Assembly (NCBI RefSeq): GCF_044596045.1 | Contig: NZ_CP138995.1 | Span: 558,001-622,000 of the forward strand | Reading direction: 5' to 3' | Length of the DNA stretch: 64,000 nt | DNA from: Flagellimonas sp947499585 | Lineage (GTDB): Bacteria; Bacteroidota; Bacteroidia; Flavobacteriales; Flavobacteriaceae | Shown here: positions 9,111-18,087 of the stretch, one piece after another | Numbering within the stretch: the first letter of the stretch is position 1 | Layout: each line of letters begins with the position of its first letter | The notes under the pieces: model-generated | Seen by the model: the letters and a program-made list of their open reading frames with translations, nothing else | Database searches by the model: none | What the model was told of the DNA's origin: nothing | Program-made: the position numbers and the translations under genes

Positions 9111-10691
9111 TTAAGCTCTATACTTTCCTGAAAGATCTTTACAAACAGCAGTCAATGTATCTGTTACCTCATCTGTCAATTTTCCAGCCTTTAAGGTGTC
9201 CAGTACATCTCTGTGCTTGGCATTCATAAACTCAATGAAGTCTCTTTCAAATTCTTTTATCTTGTCAACAGGAACATCTCTCAAAAGGTTTTTAGAACCT
9301 GCAAAGATAATGGCGACCTGATCTTCAACTGTAAAAGGATCGTTTTGCGCTTGTTTCAAAATCTCAACATTTCTACGTCCTTTTTCAATTACGTTCAATG
9401 TAGCCGCATCCAAATCAGAACCAAACTTGGCAAAAGCTTCCAATTCACGGAACTGGGCTTGATCCAGTTTCAATGTACCTGCTACTTTTTTCATTGCTTT
9501 GATCTGGGCATTACCCCCAACACGAGATACAGAAATACCTACGTTAATTGCAGGCCTTACCCCTTGGTTGAATAAATCTTGCTCCAAGAATATCTGTCCG
9601 TCTGTAATAGAAATTACATTCGTTGGAATATATGCAGAAACGTCACCCGCCTGAGTTTCAATAATAGGTAGCGCCGTTAAAGAACCGCCGCCTTTTACCA
9701 TTGGCTTTAAGACATCAGGAAGGTCATTCATATCTTTTGCAATGGTGTCATCATTGATCACTTTTGCCGAACGCTCCAATAATCTTGAGTGAAGGTAGAA
9801 TACATCACCAGGATATGCCTCACGTCCCGGAGGTCTTCTTAACAAAAGAGATACCTCACGATATGCAACCGCTTGTTTTGATAAATCATCATAGATAATC
9901 AAAGCTGGTCTACCTGTATCCCTAAAGTATTCTCCAATAGCAGCACCTGCAAATGGAGCATAAACCTGCATTGGGGCAGGATCAGATGCGTTTGCCGCAA
10001 CTATGGTTGTATATGCCAATGCGCCTTTGTCTTCTAAAACCTGAGCAATAGCGGCAACAGTAGAAGCCTTTTGTCCAATAGCAACATAGATACAATATAC
10101 AGGCTCACCTGCATCGTAAAATTCTTTTTGATTTAAAATGGTATCGATACAAACTGTTGTTTTTCCAGTTTGACGGTCACCAATAACCAACTCACGTTGA
10201 CCTCTACCTACGGGAATCATGGCATCAATTGCCTTGATACCTGTTTGTAATGGCTCGGTTACTGGCTCACGGAAGATAACACCAGGAGCTTTACGCTCTA
10301 GTGGCATTTCAAAAGTTTCCCCTGAAATAGAACCTTTACCATCGATAGGAACACCTAAGGTATTTACCACACGACCAACAATGCCTTCACCAACATTAAT
10401 AGAAGCAATCGTTTGTGTTCTTTTTACAACAGAACCTTCTTTCACATCACGTGAAGGGCTCAATAGTACAACACCAACGTTATCTTCTTCCAAGTTCAAA
10501 ACGATACCTTTCAGTCCGCCATCAAACTCAACTAATTCTCCGTATTGTACATTAGATAAACCGTATACGCGTGCGATACCATCACCTACTTGCAATACTG
10601 TACCTACTTCGTCCAATGAAGCGGTAGCTTCGAACCCTGATAATTGTTTCTTTAAAATTGCTGATACTTCAGCGGCTTTTACTCCTGCCAT
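9111..10691 (-). CDS. atpA: F1F0 ATP synthase alpha subunit
   Basis: A 526-residue alpha subunit of the F1 head. The Walker A loop GDRQTGKT is at residues 171-178, Walker B is in ALIIYDD (about 264-270), and the alpha signature PAINVGISVSRVG carries the arginine finger Arg390. Around residues 308-336 the chain has extra sequence (including DLPDVLKPMVKGGG) compared with E. coli AtpA, which accounts for the greater length. It lies 2 bases after atpH and 12 before atpG in one operon. Assembly requires AtpD, which must be encoded elsewhere. Confidence 0.98.
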   Translation of the reverse strand: MAGVKAAEVSAILKKQLSGFEATASLDEVGTVLQVGDGIARVYGLSNVQYGELVEFDGGLKGIVLNLEEDNVGVVLLSPSRDVKEGSVVKRTQTIASINVGEGIVGRVVNTLGVPIDGKGSISGETFEMPLERKAPGVIFREPVTEPLQTGIKAIDAMIPVGRGQRELVIGDRQTGKTTVCIDTILNQKEFYDAGEPVYCIYVAIGQKASTVAAIAQVLEDKGALAYTTIVAANASDPAPMQVYAPFAGAAIGEYFRDTGRPALIIYDDLSKQAVAYREVSLLLRRPPGREAYPGDVFYLHSRLLERSAKVINDDTIAKDMNDLPDVLKPMVKGGGSLTALPIIETQAGDVSAYIPTNVISITDGQIFLEQDLFNQGVRPAINVGISVSRVGGNAQIKAMKKVAGTLKLDQAQFRELEAFAKFGSDLDAATLNVIEKGRRNVEILKQAQNDPFTVEDQVAIIFAGSKNLLRDVPVDKIKEFERDFIEFMNAKHRDVLDTLKAGKLTDEVTDTLTAVCKDLSGKYRA

Positions 10692-10693
10692 TT

Positions 10694-11233
10694 TTATAGA
10701 CTATTTGTAAATTCTCTTTTTAATCCGTTCAATTTGTTTGTTACGCTGGCGTCATATTGTAAATCACCAACACGTAAAACAAATCCTCCTATAATGCTTT
10801 CGTCAATCTTGTTTTCTATCGTGACCTCATTTGTGGTCATCTTAGCAACTTCAGCCAATATTTTCTTTTCAAGCTCTCCGGTTAAAGGAACTGCTGTGGT
10901 AACATAGGCAATATCTTCTCCTTTTAATTGCTCATGGAGAATAATGTATTTCAGCGCTACTTCTTGCAGCAATGTTATTCTTTTATTGTCTGTTAAAGTG
11001 CTAATAAGCCCTTTGGTAATTTCTTGTGAACCCTTGAAAATTTCGTGTAACGAATTCTTTTTTACCTCACCTTTAACCACTGGGTTCTCCAAAAGATTTT
11101 GAAGCTCCAAATTTTCTACGATTACAGCTGCTATTTCTCGCATATCTTTCTCAACGGCGTCTGCCGCTTTCTTTTCGATAGCGAAATCTAAGGTTGCTTT
11201 TGCGTAGCGTATGGCTGCTCTGCTCTCGTTCAT
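10694..11233 (-). CDS. atpH: F1F0 ATP synthase delta subunit
   Basis: A 179-residue delta (OSCP-type) subunit that links the top of F1 to the b-subunit stalk. The N-terminal helical domain begins ESRAAIRYAKATLDFA. The C-terminal block IGGFVLRVGDLQYDASV is the family signature. It is placed between atpF (6-base gap) and atpA (2-base gap), the usual order. Confidence 0.95.
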   Translation of the reverse strand: MNESRAAIRYAKATLDFAIEKKAADAVEKDMREIAAVIVENLELQNLLENPVVKGEVKKNSLHEIFKGSQEITKGLISTLTDNKRITLLQEVALKYIILHEQLKGEDIAYVTTAVPLTGELEKKILAEVAKMTTNEVTIENKIDESIIGGFVLRVGDLQYDASVTNKLNGLKREFTNSL

Positions 11234-11239
11234 GCTTTC

Positions 11240-11734
11240 TTAGTTCAATTTGATATCGCCCAACATATCATCTACCAACTTCAATTGCTTCTTCTTGTCG
11301 GACAATTCTCCTTTGATGATTTTTTCTGCAATGTCTACTGAAAGATTGGCTACTTGTGCTTTTATCTCAGCAACGGCAGCTGTCTTTTCGCTTTCAATAG
11401 TGGCTTGGGCTTGTTTTATCATTTTGTCCCCTTCAGATTTGGCCTGTTCTTTAGCCTCTGCAACAATTCCCTCTTTTAATTCTCTTGCTTCCTTAAGCAT
11501 GGCATCCCTCTCAGCCCTTGCTTCTTTAAGAATACGCTCATTGTCTGCTTGAAGGTTTTGCATCTCTTTTTTAGCATCTTCAGCTGACTCCAATGCATCT
11601 TTGATAGATTTTTCTCTATCGCTAACTGCTCCTAAAATAGGTTTCCAAGCAAACTTTCTTAAAATCCACAAAAGGATTAAAAATGTAATCGCTGTCCAAA
11701 AGACTAATCCAAACCCAGGGTTTACTAAATCCAT
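11240..11734 (-). CDS. atpF: F1F0 ATP synthase b subunit
   Basis: A 164-residue b subunit. It has one N-terminal transmembrane helix (residues about 9-26, LVFWTAITFLILLWILRKF), followed by a long charged coiled coil rich in E, A and K that forms the peripheral stalk. The start PGFGLVFW is typical of Bacteroidota AtpF. It is separated from upstream atpE by 91 bases that contain a 10-bp hairpin, the largest gap within atpE-F-H-A-G. Confidence 0.95.
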   Translation of the reverse strand: MDLVNPGFGLVFWTAITFLILLWILRKFAWKPILGAVSDREKSIKDALESAEDAKKEMQNLQADNERILKEARAERDAMLKEARELKEGIVAEAKEQAKSEGDKMIKQAQATIESEKTAAVAEIKAQVANLSVDIAEKIIKGELSDKKKQLKLVDDMLGDIKLN

Positions 11735-11782
11735 TTCTTAGTGTATTAACTAAATCAAACTTTGTCTTAACTATAAATAAAA

Positions 11783-11815
11783 GATACAGAAGCAACCAAC
11801 CGTTACTTCTGTATC
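11783..11815 (-). terminator. Intercistronic hairpin between atpE and atpF
   Basis: GATACAGAAG (11783-11792) and CTTCTGTATC (11806-11815) form a perfect 10-bp stem with a 13-base loop. Read in the direction of the operon, the stem is followed by TTTTATTTATAG. It may act as a leaky terminator or as an RNA stability element protecting the upstream atpE message, which must be translated in excess. Confidence 0.6.
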
Positions 11816-11825
11816 CAAAAATTAC

Positions 11826-12047
11826 TTAGGCTGCTGGAGCTGCTTGCAATAAAGCAACAACCACACCGAATAACGCTACCGCTTCAACGAAAGCAGCAAG
11901 AATAAGCGCAGAAGCTTGAATCTTTCCGTGCATTTCTGGCTGACGAGCCATAGCTTCCATAGCTTTCCCACCGATGTTACCAATACCAACACCAGCTCCG
12001 ATAGCTGCTAAACCAGCTCCAATAGCTGCGATTCCATAAATAGTCAT
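11826..12047 (-). CDS. atpE: F1F0 ATP synthase c subunit
   Basis: A 73-residue, two-helix membrane protein that forms the rotor ring. Helix 1 carries the glycine repeat GAGVGIGNIGG. The loop is ARQPE, and helix 2 has FVEAVALFG with the ion-binding carboxylate Glu55. The residue after Glu55 is Ala rather than Ser or Thr, which argues for a proton-type rather than sodium-type ring. It lies 15 bases downstream of atpB and upstream of a hairpin that may raise its relative expression. Confidence 0.97.
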   Translation of the reverse strand: MTIYGIAAIGAGLAAIGAGVGIGNIGGKAMEAMARQPEMHGKIQASALILAAFVEAVALFGVVVALLQAAPAA

Positions 12048-12062
12048 ATTACAAAATTTAAA

Positions 12063-13145
12063 TTAATGATGTTCTTCTTCTGTTGCCATTCCAAAATAAA
12101 GGGCTGACAATATTGTAAAAATATATGCTTGTATTGCCGTTACGACAATTTCTATTACGGTTATAAACAATGAAAATGCCACAGAGATTGGAGAAACCCA
12201 AACTGTTTCAAAAATGAAAATCAATGACATCAATGCCAAAATAATGATGTGGCCTGCTGTAATATTTGCAAACAAACGAATCATTAAAGAGATTGGCTTA
12301 GTGAAAATACCTATTAGCTCTATTGGCATTAAGAATATTTTCATTGGCACAGGAACTCCTGGCATCCAAAAAATATGTTTCCAGTAATTTTTGTTACCAC
12401 TAAAAGTTGTAATGATAAAAGTGAAAACTGCAAGTGTCATGGTAAACGCTATGTTTCCACTAAGGTTAGCTCCATTTAAAATTGGGATAAGGCCAAAAAT
12501 ATTGTTAATCCAAATGAAGAAGAATATAGTCAATAAGTAAGGCATGTACTTTTTGTACTTGTGCTCTCCTATCATTGGCTTTGCAATTTCGTCACGCACA
12601 AAGACAATGAGCGGTTCTACAAAACCAGCGATACCCGTTGGAACCTTGTTTTCTGATTTTTTATAAACCCTTGCGGCAGAAATAAAAATCAAAAGGAGCA
12701 CCAACACAGAAATCCACATCATAAAAACGTTTCTAGTAATAGAAATATCCAATGGCTTTGAAGCGTTTGTTGGGTGGTGCTTATCATCGAACGCTACGGC
12801 CGTAGCACGATTGTTCAATTGATATATTTTCTCATGTAGTTTTACAAAACTCCCACCATTTTTCTCAACAATTACCTTACCCTCGTCATCATGATGAAAC
12901 TCACTAGACATGAATGTAGTAAGGCCATTATCCGTCCACAAAATTATTGGCAAAGGGAGTGATATAGGTTTGTCATCAATATCAATGATGTGAAATTCAT
13001 GTGCATCTTTAACATGATGCATAATCATCTCATTCGGATCAAATTTTTTATCTGATTCCGTATTATCTTTATCTATGGCAAAACCAGCAATAGGTAGTGT
13101 AAGTAAAAATCCTAAAAAAACTGCCTTAAAAGTACTTATTCGCAT
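12063..13145 (-). CDS. atpB: F1F0 ATP synthase a subunit, long Bacteroidota form
   Basis: A 360-residue a subunit, about 90 residues longer than the E. coli protein. Residues 1-23 look like a signal sequence, and residues about 30-135 form a His- and acid-rich extracytoplasmic domain (MIMHHVKDAHEFHIIDIDD). The membrane core follows, with ISLMIRLFANITAGH carrying the essential Arg290 of the proton half-channels. A well-formed promoter lies at 13187-13218, so atpB-E-F-H-A-G can be transcribed independently of the bactofilin/atpZ genes. The N-terminal extension is, to my knowledge, usual in this phylum. Confidence 0.95.
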   Translation of the reverse strand: MRISTFKAVFLGFLLTLPIAGFAIDKDNTESDKKFDPNEMIMHHVKDAHEFHIIDIDDKPISLPLPIILWTDNGLTTFMSSEFHHDDEGKVIVEKNGGSFVKLHEKIYQLNNRATAVAFDDKHHPTNASKPLDISITRNVFMMWISVLVLLLIFISAARVYKKSENKVPTGIAGFVEPLIVFVRDEIAKPMIGEHKYKKYMPYLLTIFFFIWINNIFGLIPILNGANLSGNIAFTMTLAVFTFIITTFSGNKNYWKHIFWMPGVPVPMKIFLMPIELIGIFTKPISLMIRLFANITAGHIIILALMSLIFIFETVWVSPISVAFSLFITVIEIVVTAIQAYIFTILSALYFGMATEEEHH

Positions 13146-13186
13146 TCGTTCGTCAGATTAAAAATACCGCCCTCAAAAATTCGGTG

Positions 13187-13218
13187 CAAATGTACATTAC
13201 ATTATATTAATTGACAAA
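13187..13218 (-). promoter_or_regulatory. Bacteroidota-type promoter upstream of atpB
   Basis: On the minus strand TTTG (13218-13215) is followed by a 20-base spacer and TACATTTG (13194-13187), an exact match to the flavobacterial TTTG/TAnnTTTG pattern. The predicted start is about 35 bases before the atpB ATG. Confidence 0.7.
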
Positions 13219-13233
13219 CAATAATAACACGGA

Positions 13234-13632
13234 TTATTTGGGCGCTAAAAACTGATTAATGCTATAAACTTCAAATGCTAAAAAGATGAAATAAGGGATA
13301 AAAAAATTAACGGCATCACCAACCTTATTAGCTGCCTCTGAAAGAAATAATGGAAGTAGAAAAATAACAACCAAAACCATCTTCAAAATCATCAGCAATA
13401 TAAAAGAATTAAATACCTGAGTTTTCCCATTAGAAAATCGAAAATTAATGATGGAATAGACAATTAATACTGATATAAAATGAAACACATAAACATTCCA
13501 CAACGGTATTATAAGTTCTCTATCAGGAAGCAGTGCGTTTAGCAAATAAACATGAAGCAAATAAAGAACTGCAGTTCCAATAATTAACTGCAACATAAAA
13601 AGCAGTTGGCGCTTTTTAAAAGACTCATTCAT
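13234..13632 (-). CDS. Small membrane protein of the ATP synthase operon (DUF6168-like)
   Basis: A 132-residue protein with four predicted transmembrane helices and a short charged N-terminus (MNESFKKRQ). It sits between atpZ and atpB, where other bacteria have the AtpI protein. Size, helix number and position suggest an AtpI-like role in c-ring or a-subunit assembly, or in magnesium supply, but sequence resemblance to AtpI is not obvious. I recall this position being occupied by a DUF6168-type protein in Flavobacteriaceae. The gap to atpZ is 5 bases. Confidence 0.6.
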   Translation of the reverse strand: MNESFKKRQLLFMLQLIIGTAVLYLLHVYLLNALLPDRELIIPLWNVYVFHFISVLIVYSIINFRFSNGKTQVFNSFILLMILKMVLVVIFLLPLFLSEAANKVGDAVNFFIPYFIFLAFEVYSINQFLAPK

Positions 13633-13637
13633 AGTAT

Positions 13638-13871
13638 TTAACGATTAGACATCTTCATAATCTGTCTAATGACAAAATATATCGAAATTAAAACCGCAAA
13701 TAAAGAACAAATAATAGTATAAATAGGATGCTTATTTGGGAATTTTTCGTCCAAATAAACTCCAAGATATGTGCCTCCACCAATAATCGCTATCATTTGG
13801 AAAGCAATACCAGAGAATCTTGCGTAATTATTTAATGATCTTTTCTTCTTAGGAGACTTTTGCTGGCTCAT
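13638..13871 (-). CDS. atpZ: AtpZ/AtpI family protein
   Basis: A 77-residue protein starting at the ATG at 13871-13869 (MSQQKSPKKKRSLNNYARF). A longer open frame reaches 13952, but its extra residues lie inside the bactofilin gene and are not AtpZ-like. Two transmembrane helices follow (IAFQMIAIIGGGTYLG, and IYTIICSLFAVLISIYFVIRQ), separated by the characteristic LDEKFPNKHP segment. AtpZ/AtpI proteins assist ATP synthase assembly. The start overlaps the end of the bactofilin gene by 23 bases, implying coupling. Confidence 0.82.
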   Translation of the reverse strand: MSQQKSPKKKRSLNNYARFSGIAFQMIAIIGGGTYLGVYLDEKFPNKHPIYTIICSLFAVLISIYFVIRQIMKMSNR

Positions 13872-14286
13872 TGGTCTTTGTGGACTGCAGTCTTTGGGTA
13901 GGTGCCGCAGCCGTTGTTGTTGCAGCTCCTTTGCCCATTGTACAGGCAGCATTAAACGTGGCTCCTGGCTCTACGGAAAGTTTGGAAACATTTACTGTTC
14001 CTTCAATAACAGCAGATGCTTTTAAAGAAAGTAGGTCATTAACCAAAAGTTCGCCATTAAACTTTCCTTCAATATCTGCATTTACACATTCTACTTTTCC
14101 ATTAATGTAGCCATCTTTACCAATGACCACCTTACCGGATGTCTTTACATTACCTTCCAATTTACCGTCAATTCTGAAATCGGCTTCGGAGGTAATGTTT
14201 CCTTTTATTTTCGTGTTCTTCTCAATTCTGTTGGGTTGTCCTCCAAATTCTGTCATAGGGCGAGGTTTTTTGTTGTCAGAAAACAT
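13849..14286 (-). CDS. Bactofilin
   Basis: A 145-residue bactofilin (polymer-forming cytoskeletal protein). Residues about 20-120 contain repeating short beta-strands with Gly and Val (ITSEADFRIDGKLEGNV, VVIGKDGYINGKVE), the right-handed beta-helix fold that self-assembles into filaments near membranes. The termini are low-complexity and polar. It lies just upstream of atpZ, with a 23-base overlap, and 6 bases downstream of the sprE stop. A role in cell shape or envelope scaffolding is inferred from the family only. Confidence 0.88.
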   Translation of the reverse strand: MFSDNKKPRPMTEFGGQPNRIEKNTKIKGNITSEADFRIDGKLEGNVKTSGKVVIGKDGYINGKVECVNADIEGKFNGELLVNDLLSLKASAVIEGTVNVSKLSVEPGATFNAACTMGKGAATTTAAAPTQRLQSTKTNEPAKVS

Positions 14287-14292
14287 TATGTT

Positions 14293-16848
14293 CTAGGGTT
14301 TTGGGGTTAAAATATGTTCTTTGTAAGTCTCTAAATTTTTATGGACTTGTATGATTTTATAATTGTTCGATAAAATTACAAAATTCTCATCTTTGATACG
14401 GTAGTCCTTATTCTTTTTTATGAGTTCTGCATAGCCAAGGGCAAAGTCTTTTGATTTGAAACCATGCACCACCACAAACTGATCTTCTAAATTATAGATA
14501 TCCTTAGATATTATATTTCTATATTTTAAATCTTTGATGACCCCTTCTAGCCTTTCCTTAAGTTTCAACGCTTTTTCATTGTCCTTTATTTTAAAAGGGA
14601 AGACAACTTTCCAATTACCTGTTCCGGTAGAACCTATTTCCGGAGAAAATTCTTTCGTCTCCAGTTTTGGTAATTGATCTGCTACCATCTGCTCTGCTTT
14701 TTTTCCTTCGAGGTTATTTGGATACGTTAGTGCCACATAATTTAGTGCCTCTTTAAAGGATTCAAAACCTTGAAGGCGACCTATGGCATTTGCTTTCAAC
14801 ATTTCAAATTTGGGAACTATTGGGTCCCCTGTAAACCTGTTGATATACTCTTGCGATTTTGTGATGACCTGAAGGAATTCTTGTTCTTGGTACAGCGTAT
14901 ACAATGATGCATACCTTGCATCTGGACTATCCGTGTTTCCTTTAAGAATAGCTTGAGGATTCAGTAGGATTTCCGCGTAACGTGTATCTGGATGGTTGAT
15001 AATGATATCCTGTTTCATATTCAAAGCCAAGGGACTTCCGGACTCTTCATAAATTTTGAACAGATTATACTTTGATGGTAAAATCAGTCTTTCTTCTGGA
15101 TTGGAAACTAAAACGCGCTCTAATTTGCCAGCTGCAAGCAGGTTATCTTTGAACTTCTCTTTGTATATGAGTCCCAATTGATAGTTGGCAAAATTTCTTT
15201 CGGTTTTCAAACTATCAATTACCGTAACCTCCGTAGGAACTTGTTCTAAATAAAAGGCCAGTGAATATTTTTGCTCGTCAGTAACCTCAACAGCAGGTTG
15301 TCCATTGGCTAAAATATCTTCTCCCGTAGCCTCTGAAGGCAACGCTCTGTTTTTGTTGCTCCATCTCCAATCATCTTCAAGTATACGGTCACCCCATCTA
15401 GTTTTAAAATCATTTTTGCCATACCCTAAACTGGCGATGTTGTAAAAATAAAACTTGCCTTTATTCTCCTTACCCCCTTTGGTTTCTGCGAACGCGGCAA
15501 AGCCTGCAGTTGTCCTTTTCAATTCTTTTTCGGCGGCCTCTTCATCTTTCCGTTTTAGCTCGGTAATGTACTCCTCAAAATATGCTTTGCGTTCAGCTTC
15601 CGGCATATCATAAACAGTAACAACACTATCTGCATACTGCACGATGTCTTCATACTTAATGACATCTTCAAGGTTATCCAACTTCTTTTTTATTCTTCGG
15701 TATTTCCTTGTGTTTTCCGTGAGGTTGGTCAAAGTACTGTCATAATAGGCCCCTGCAGTTTTGTATTCGTCCTGATCAAAATTGTAATCCGCTAAACTTT
15801 GATAGTTCAATGCGCTCAACTTTCTTTCACCTTGATTTGCCTTAAGCGATTTGTTGTAATATGCTATTCCCAAACTATCAGATTGGTTGGCCATATGAAA
15901 CTGCGCTATCTCTCTATAAATCTTGTCTAGAAAAGGTCTGTTCTCCCTGTTCTCTTCCAAATCCGTCAAATATTCCAACAACGCTTCTCTATTAGAATCT
16001 GTGATTTCTGTATTCTGAATTTTCTTTAAGTGGGAATTGATCATATAGACCCTTGGCGACTTTCGGTTGAGCGCAATCACTTTATCAAAAGCATAATTGG
16101 CGCTATCCTTATGCCCCATTTGATTGTACAGTTGCCCTATTATAAACAAATACCTTCCTTTTTCTGGGTTCTTTTTGGTATAGCCTTGGGCTATTTTTAA
16201 TTTTTGAATAGCGGTGTCAGCAGCTTTTAGATTAATATAACACTGAGCCAATACTGCATTGGCATCTGCGTATTCTTGATTTTTTAACGTTTCAAACTTA
16301 AAGAGCCTTCTTAAATTCTGGATTGCTAATTCTGGATTGTCCAGACGCATATTGGTTTTTTCGCGCCATATGGTAGCCTCATTTAGCTTGTCGCTTTCTA
16401 CATATTTTCTAAGGATATAATTGAAGGATTCCAAAGCGGGAATGTAACGTTGATCAAAGTATCTTGCTTTGCCCAGCAACAAAAAAGCTTCATCAGTCTG
16501 AGGATTGCGTTCCTCATCCTTAATGTCCATACTGTGCTTTTGAATGGCTTTTGTAGCTTTTTCCTCGGCAATTATAAAGTTGGGGTTGTTGTCTTCTGAA
16601 TCCAATTTAATTTCTTCAGTAACCTCCAAGCGTTCTACTGGAAGCACTTCCCAATAATCGTCACGATAGCTGGAATTTAATTCTTCTCGTCCTTGCTCAA
16701 AAGCAATATTACCATTGTATAGGGTATTATACTTGGTGTTTAGCGCATGCCAATTGCGGTTAATGAATTTATCTTTTTTGGTGGAGCAGGCGTTAAAAAC
16801 CAGTCCCCCTAAAATGATTGCTATTAAAAGTGTTTGTTGAAGCTTCAA
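14293..16848 (-). CDS. sprE: SprE/PorW-like TPR lipoprotein of gliding motility and type IX secretion
   Basis: An 851-residue lipoprotein. It starts with TTG (no ATG lies before the lipobox), followed by a hydrophobic signal ending in FNAC (Cys21). After that comes RNWHALNTKYNTLYNG, the N-terminal block I associate with Flavobacterium SprE and Porphyromonas PorW. Many TPR-like helical pairs span residues about 120-420 and 540-700. SprE supports SprA-dependent type IX secretion and gliding. Length fits SprE (about 870 residues). It precedes the bactofilin and ATP synthase genes on the same strand. The assignment rests on recalled family features, not on an alignment. Confidence 0.8.
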   Translation of the reverse strand: MKLQQTLLIAIILGGLVFNACSTKKDKFINRNWHALNTKYNTLYNGNIAFEQGREELNSSYRDDYWEVLPVERLEVTEEIKLDSEDNNPNFIIAEEKATKAIQKHSMDIKDEERNPQTDEAFLLLGKARYFDQRYIPALESFNYILRKYVESDKLNEATIWREKTNMRLDNPELAIQNLRRLFKFETLKNQEYADANAVLAQCYINLKAADTAIQKLKIAQGYTKKNPEKGRYLFIIGQLYNQMGHKDSANYAFDKVIALNRKSPRVYMINSHLKKIQNTEITDSNREALLEYLTDLEENRENRPFLDKIYREIAQFHMANQSDSLGIAYYNKSLKANQGERKLSALNYQSLADYNFDQDEYKTAGAYYDSTLTNLTENTRKYRRIKKKLDNLEDVIKYEDIVQYADSVVTVYDMPEAERKAYFEEYITELKRKDEEAAEKELKRTTAGFAAFAETKGGKENKGKFYFYNIASLGYGKNDFKTRWGDRILEDDWRWSNKNRALPSEATGEDILANGQPAVEVTDEQKYSLAFYLEQVPTEVTVIDSLKTERNFANYQLGLIYKEKFKDNLLAAGKLERVLVSNPEERLILPSKYNLFKIYEESGSPLALNMKQDIIINHPDTRYAEILLNPQAILKGNTDSPDARYASLYTLYQEQEFLQVITKSQEYINRFTGDPIVPKFEMLKANAIGRLQGFESFKEALNYVALTYPNNLEGKKAEQMVADQLPKLETKEFSPEIGSTGTGNWKVVFPFKIKDNEKALKLKERLEGVIKDLKYRNIISKDIYNLEDQFVVVHGFKSKDFALGYAELIKKNKDYRIKDENFVILSNNYKIIQVHKNLETYKEHILTPKP

Positions 16849-16962
16849 AATTATTGATAATCGTATCTAACCTTAACTGAAAAACGGTCAGTTTATTATA
16901 AGGCTCATCGGTAAAATGCAATAATTTTTGCTGGTCGTAAAAACATTAACAAAAACTGTGCT

Positions 16963-17976
16963 CTACCAAGCTGTTGGTCTTTCGAAATGAACCCTGCTTC
17001 TATTGTATTTTGTCTTGTAGGCAACAGGGGATAGTCCGGCGTATTTTTTAAATACTGTCCTAAACGCCTTTTGATCTGCATAGCCCACTTGGTACATCAC
17101 CTCATTTACGTTTTGTTCTGTAGACTCCAGACTACGTTTGGCCGCTTCTATTTTTACTCGTTGAATATATTCCAAAGGAGTATTTTGGGTGGCCTTTTTA
17201 AATCTGCGCACAAAATTTCTACTACTAATGGCATACTTCTTAGCCAATTGCTCCACTGATATTTTATGCTCAACATTGCTTTCAATATATTTTTGGGCTT
17301 CTTTAATGGCAATATCCTCATGATCTTTCTGCCCTTGAAAAATGGCAAACTGGTTTTGGTCCACACGATCCATATCAATTTCAAAAAACTTAGAAATGTA
17401 AATAGCCACTCCACGACCGCAGTGTTTCTCCACCAAATGTAGCATTAGGTTTAAGAAGGAAAAGGCCCCTCCACTGGAATAGATTCCATCTTCATCTGTC
17501 ACAATTTTATTGGAAACCAGATTTACTTGCGGAAACATTTTTTTGAACATTTCCATTGCTGCCCAATGCGTAGCACACTGCTTGTTATCAACCAGCCCGG
17601 TTTGCGCCAAAACAAAAGCGCCCATGCACATGCTGGCAACCTCAGCATTATGTTTGTTACGTTGGTGCAAAATCCAAGGAACAAAAGCTTGGTTGCTCTC
17701 CAAATCTTCAGCCAGCTTATCTGGTCGTAAGGCGGGAATTAATATCAAATCTGTTTTTTCAATATCCGTGATCATACTATCACAATGAATACTGAACATT
17801 CCATTATATAATGAATAATCATGTTCAAGGCCTACTAAATGGGTTTCAAAAAAGTCATCGCTTCTTGCTCCGGTTTGTTTTAAAAACTGATTTACCGCCA
17901 TTAGCACTTTAAATGGTCCAACTACATTGCTTAAAATGGCATTCCCCTTGGGCACCAAAATACTTACGTGTTTCAT
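16963..17976 (-). CDS. GlxA family regulator (DJ-1/PfpI domain plus AraC-type HTH)
   Basis: A 337-residue transcription regulator from the ATG at 17976-17974 (MKHVSILVPKG). An upstream in-frame ATG at 18027 adds 17 non-conserved residues. Residues 1-190 form a DJ-1/PfpI-like domain, with SMCMGAFVLAQTGL at the nucleophile elbow and ATHW following. Residues about 225-325 form an AraC-type DNA-binding domain with two helix-turn-helix units (VEQLAKKYAISSRNFVRRF, then VNEVMYQVGYADQKAFRTVF). The effector is unknown. It is divergent from the YjbR-like gene at 18088. Confidence 0.9.
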   Translation of the reverse strand: MKHVSILVPKGNAILSNVVGPFKVLMAVNQFLKQTGARSDDFFETHLVGLEHDYSLYNGMFSIHCDSMITDIEKTDLILIPALRPDKLAEDLESNQAFVPWILHQRNKHNAEVASMCMGAFVLAQTGLVDNKQCATHWAAMEMFKKMFPQVNLVSNKIVTDEDGIYSSGGAFSFLNLMLHLVEKHCGRGVAIYISKFFEIDMDRVDQNQFAIFQGQKDHEDIAIKEAQKYIESNVEHKISVEQLAKKYAISSRNFVRRFKKATQNTPLEYIQRVKIEAAKRSLESTEQNVNEVMYQVGYADQKAFRTVFKKYAGLSPVAYKTKYNRSRVHFERPTAW

Positions 17977-18056
17977 TATCAACGATTTTAGTGCTATAAA
18001 TGTAGTCGTTATACTTGGCACAATCAACCCTTAAAAGTGTCTTATTCGCCCTTATC

Positions 18057-18083
18057 TTGGCTTGAATGCCTTTTGTAGCTTTG
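18057..18083 (+). promoter_or_regulatory. Candidate promoter giving a nearly leaderless mRNA
   Basis: TTG (18057-18059), a 16-base spacer and an exact TAGCTTTG (18076-18083). Only four bases separate the -7 element from the ATG at 18088, so the transcript would start at or beside the start codon. Confidence 0.45.
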
Positions 18084-18087
18084 GAAT

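Noticed and set aside
10219..10710. Long open frame of 163 codons antisense to atpA
   Set aside because: It is a shadow of the highly conserved atpA frame, Ser/Thr/Pro-rich with no recognisable domain and no promoter.
11826..12047. Sodium-dependent ATP synthase
   Set aside because: Helix 2 has Glu55 followed by Ala, without the Ser/Thr expected next to the carboxylate in sodium-type c subunits.
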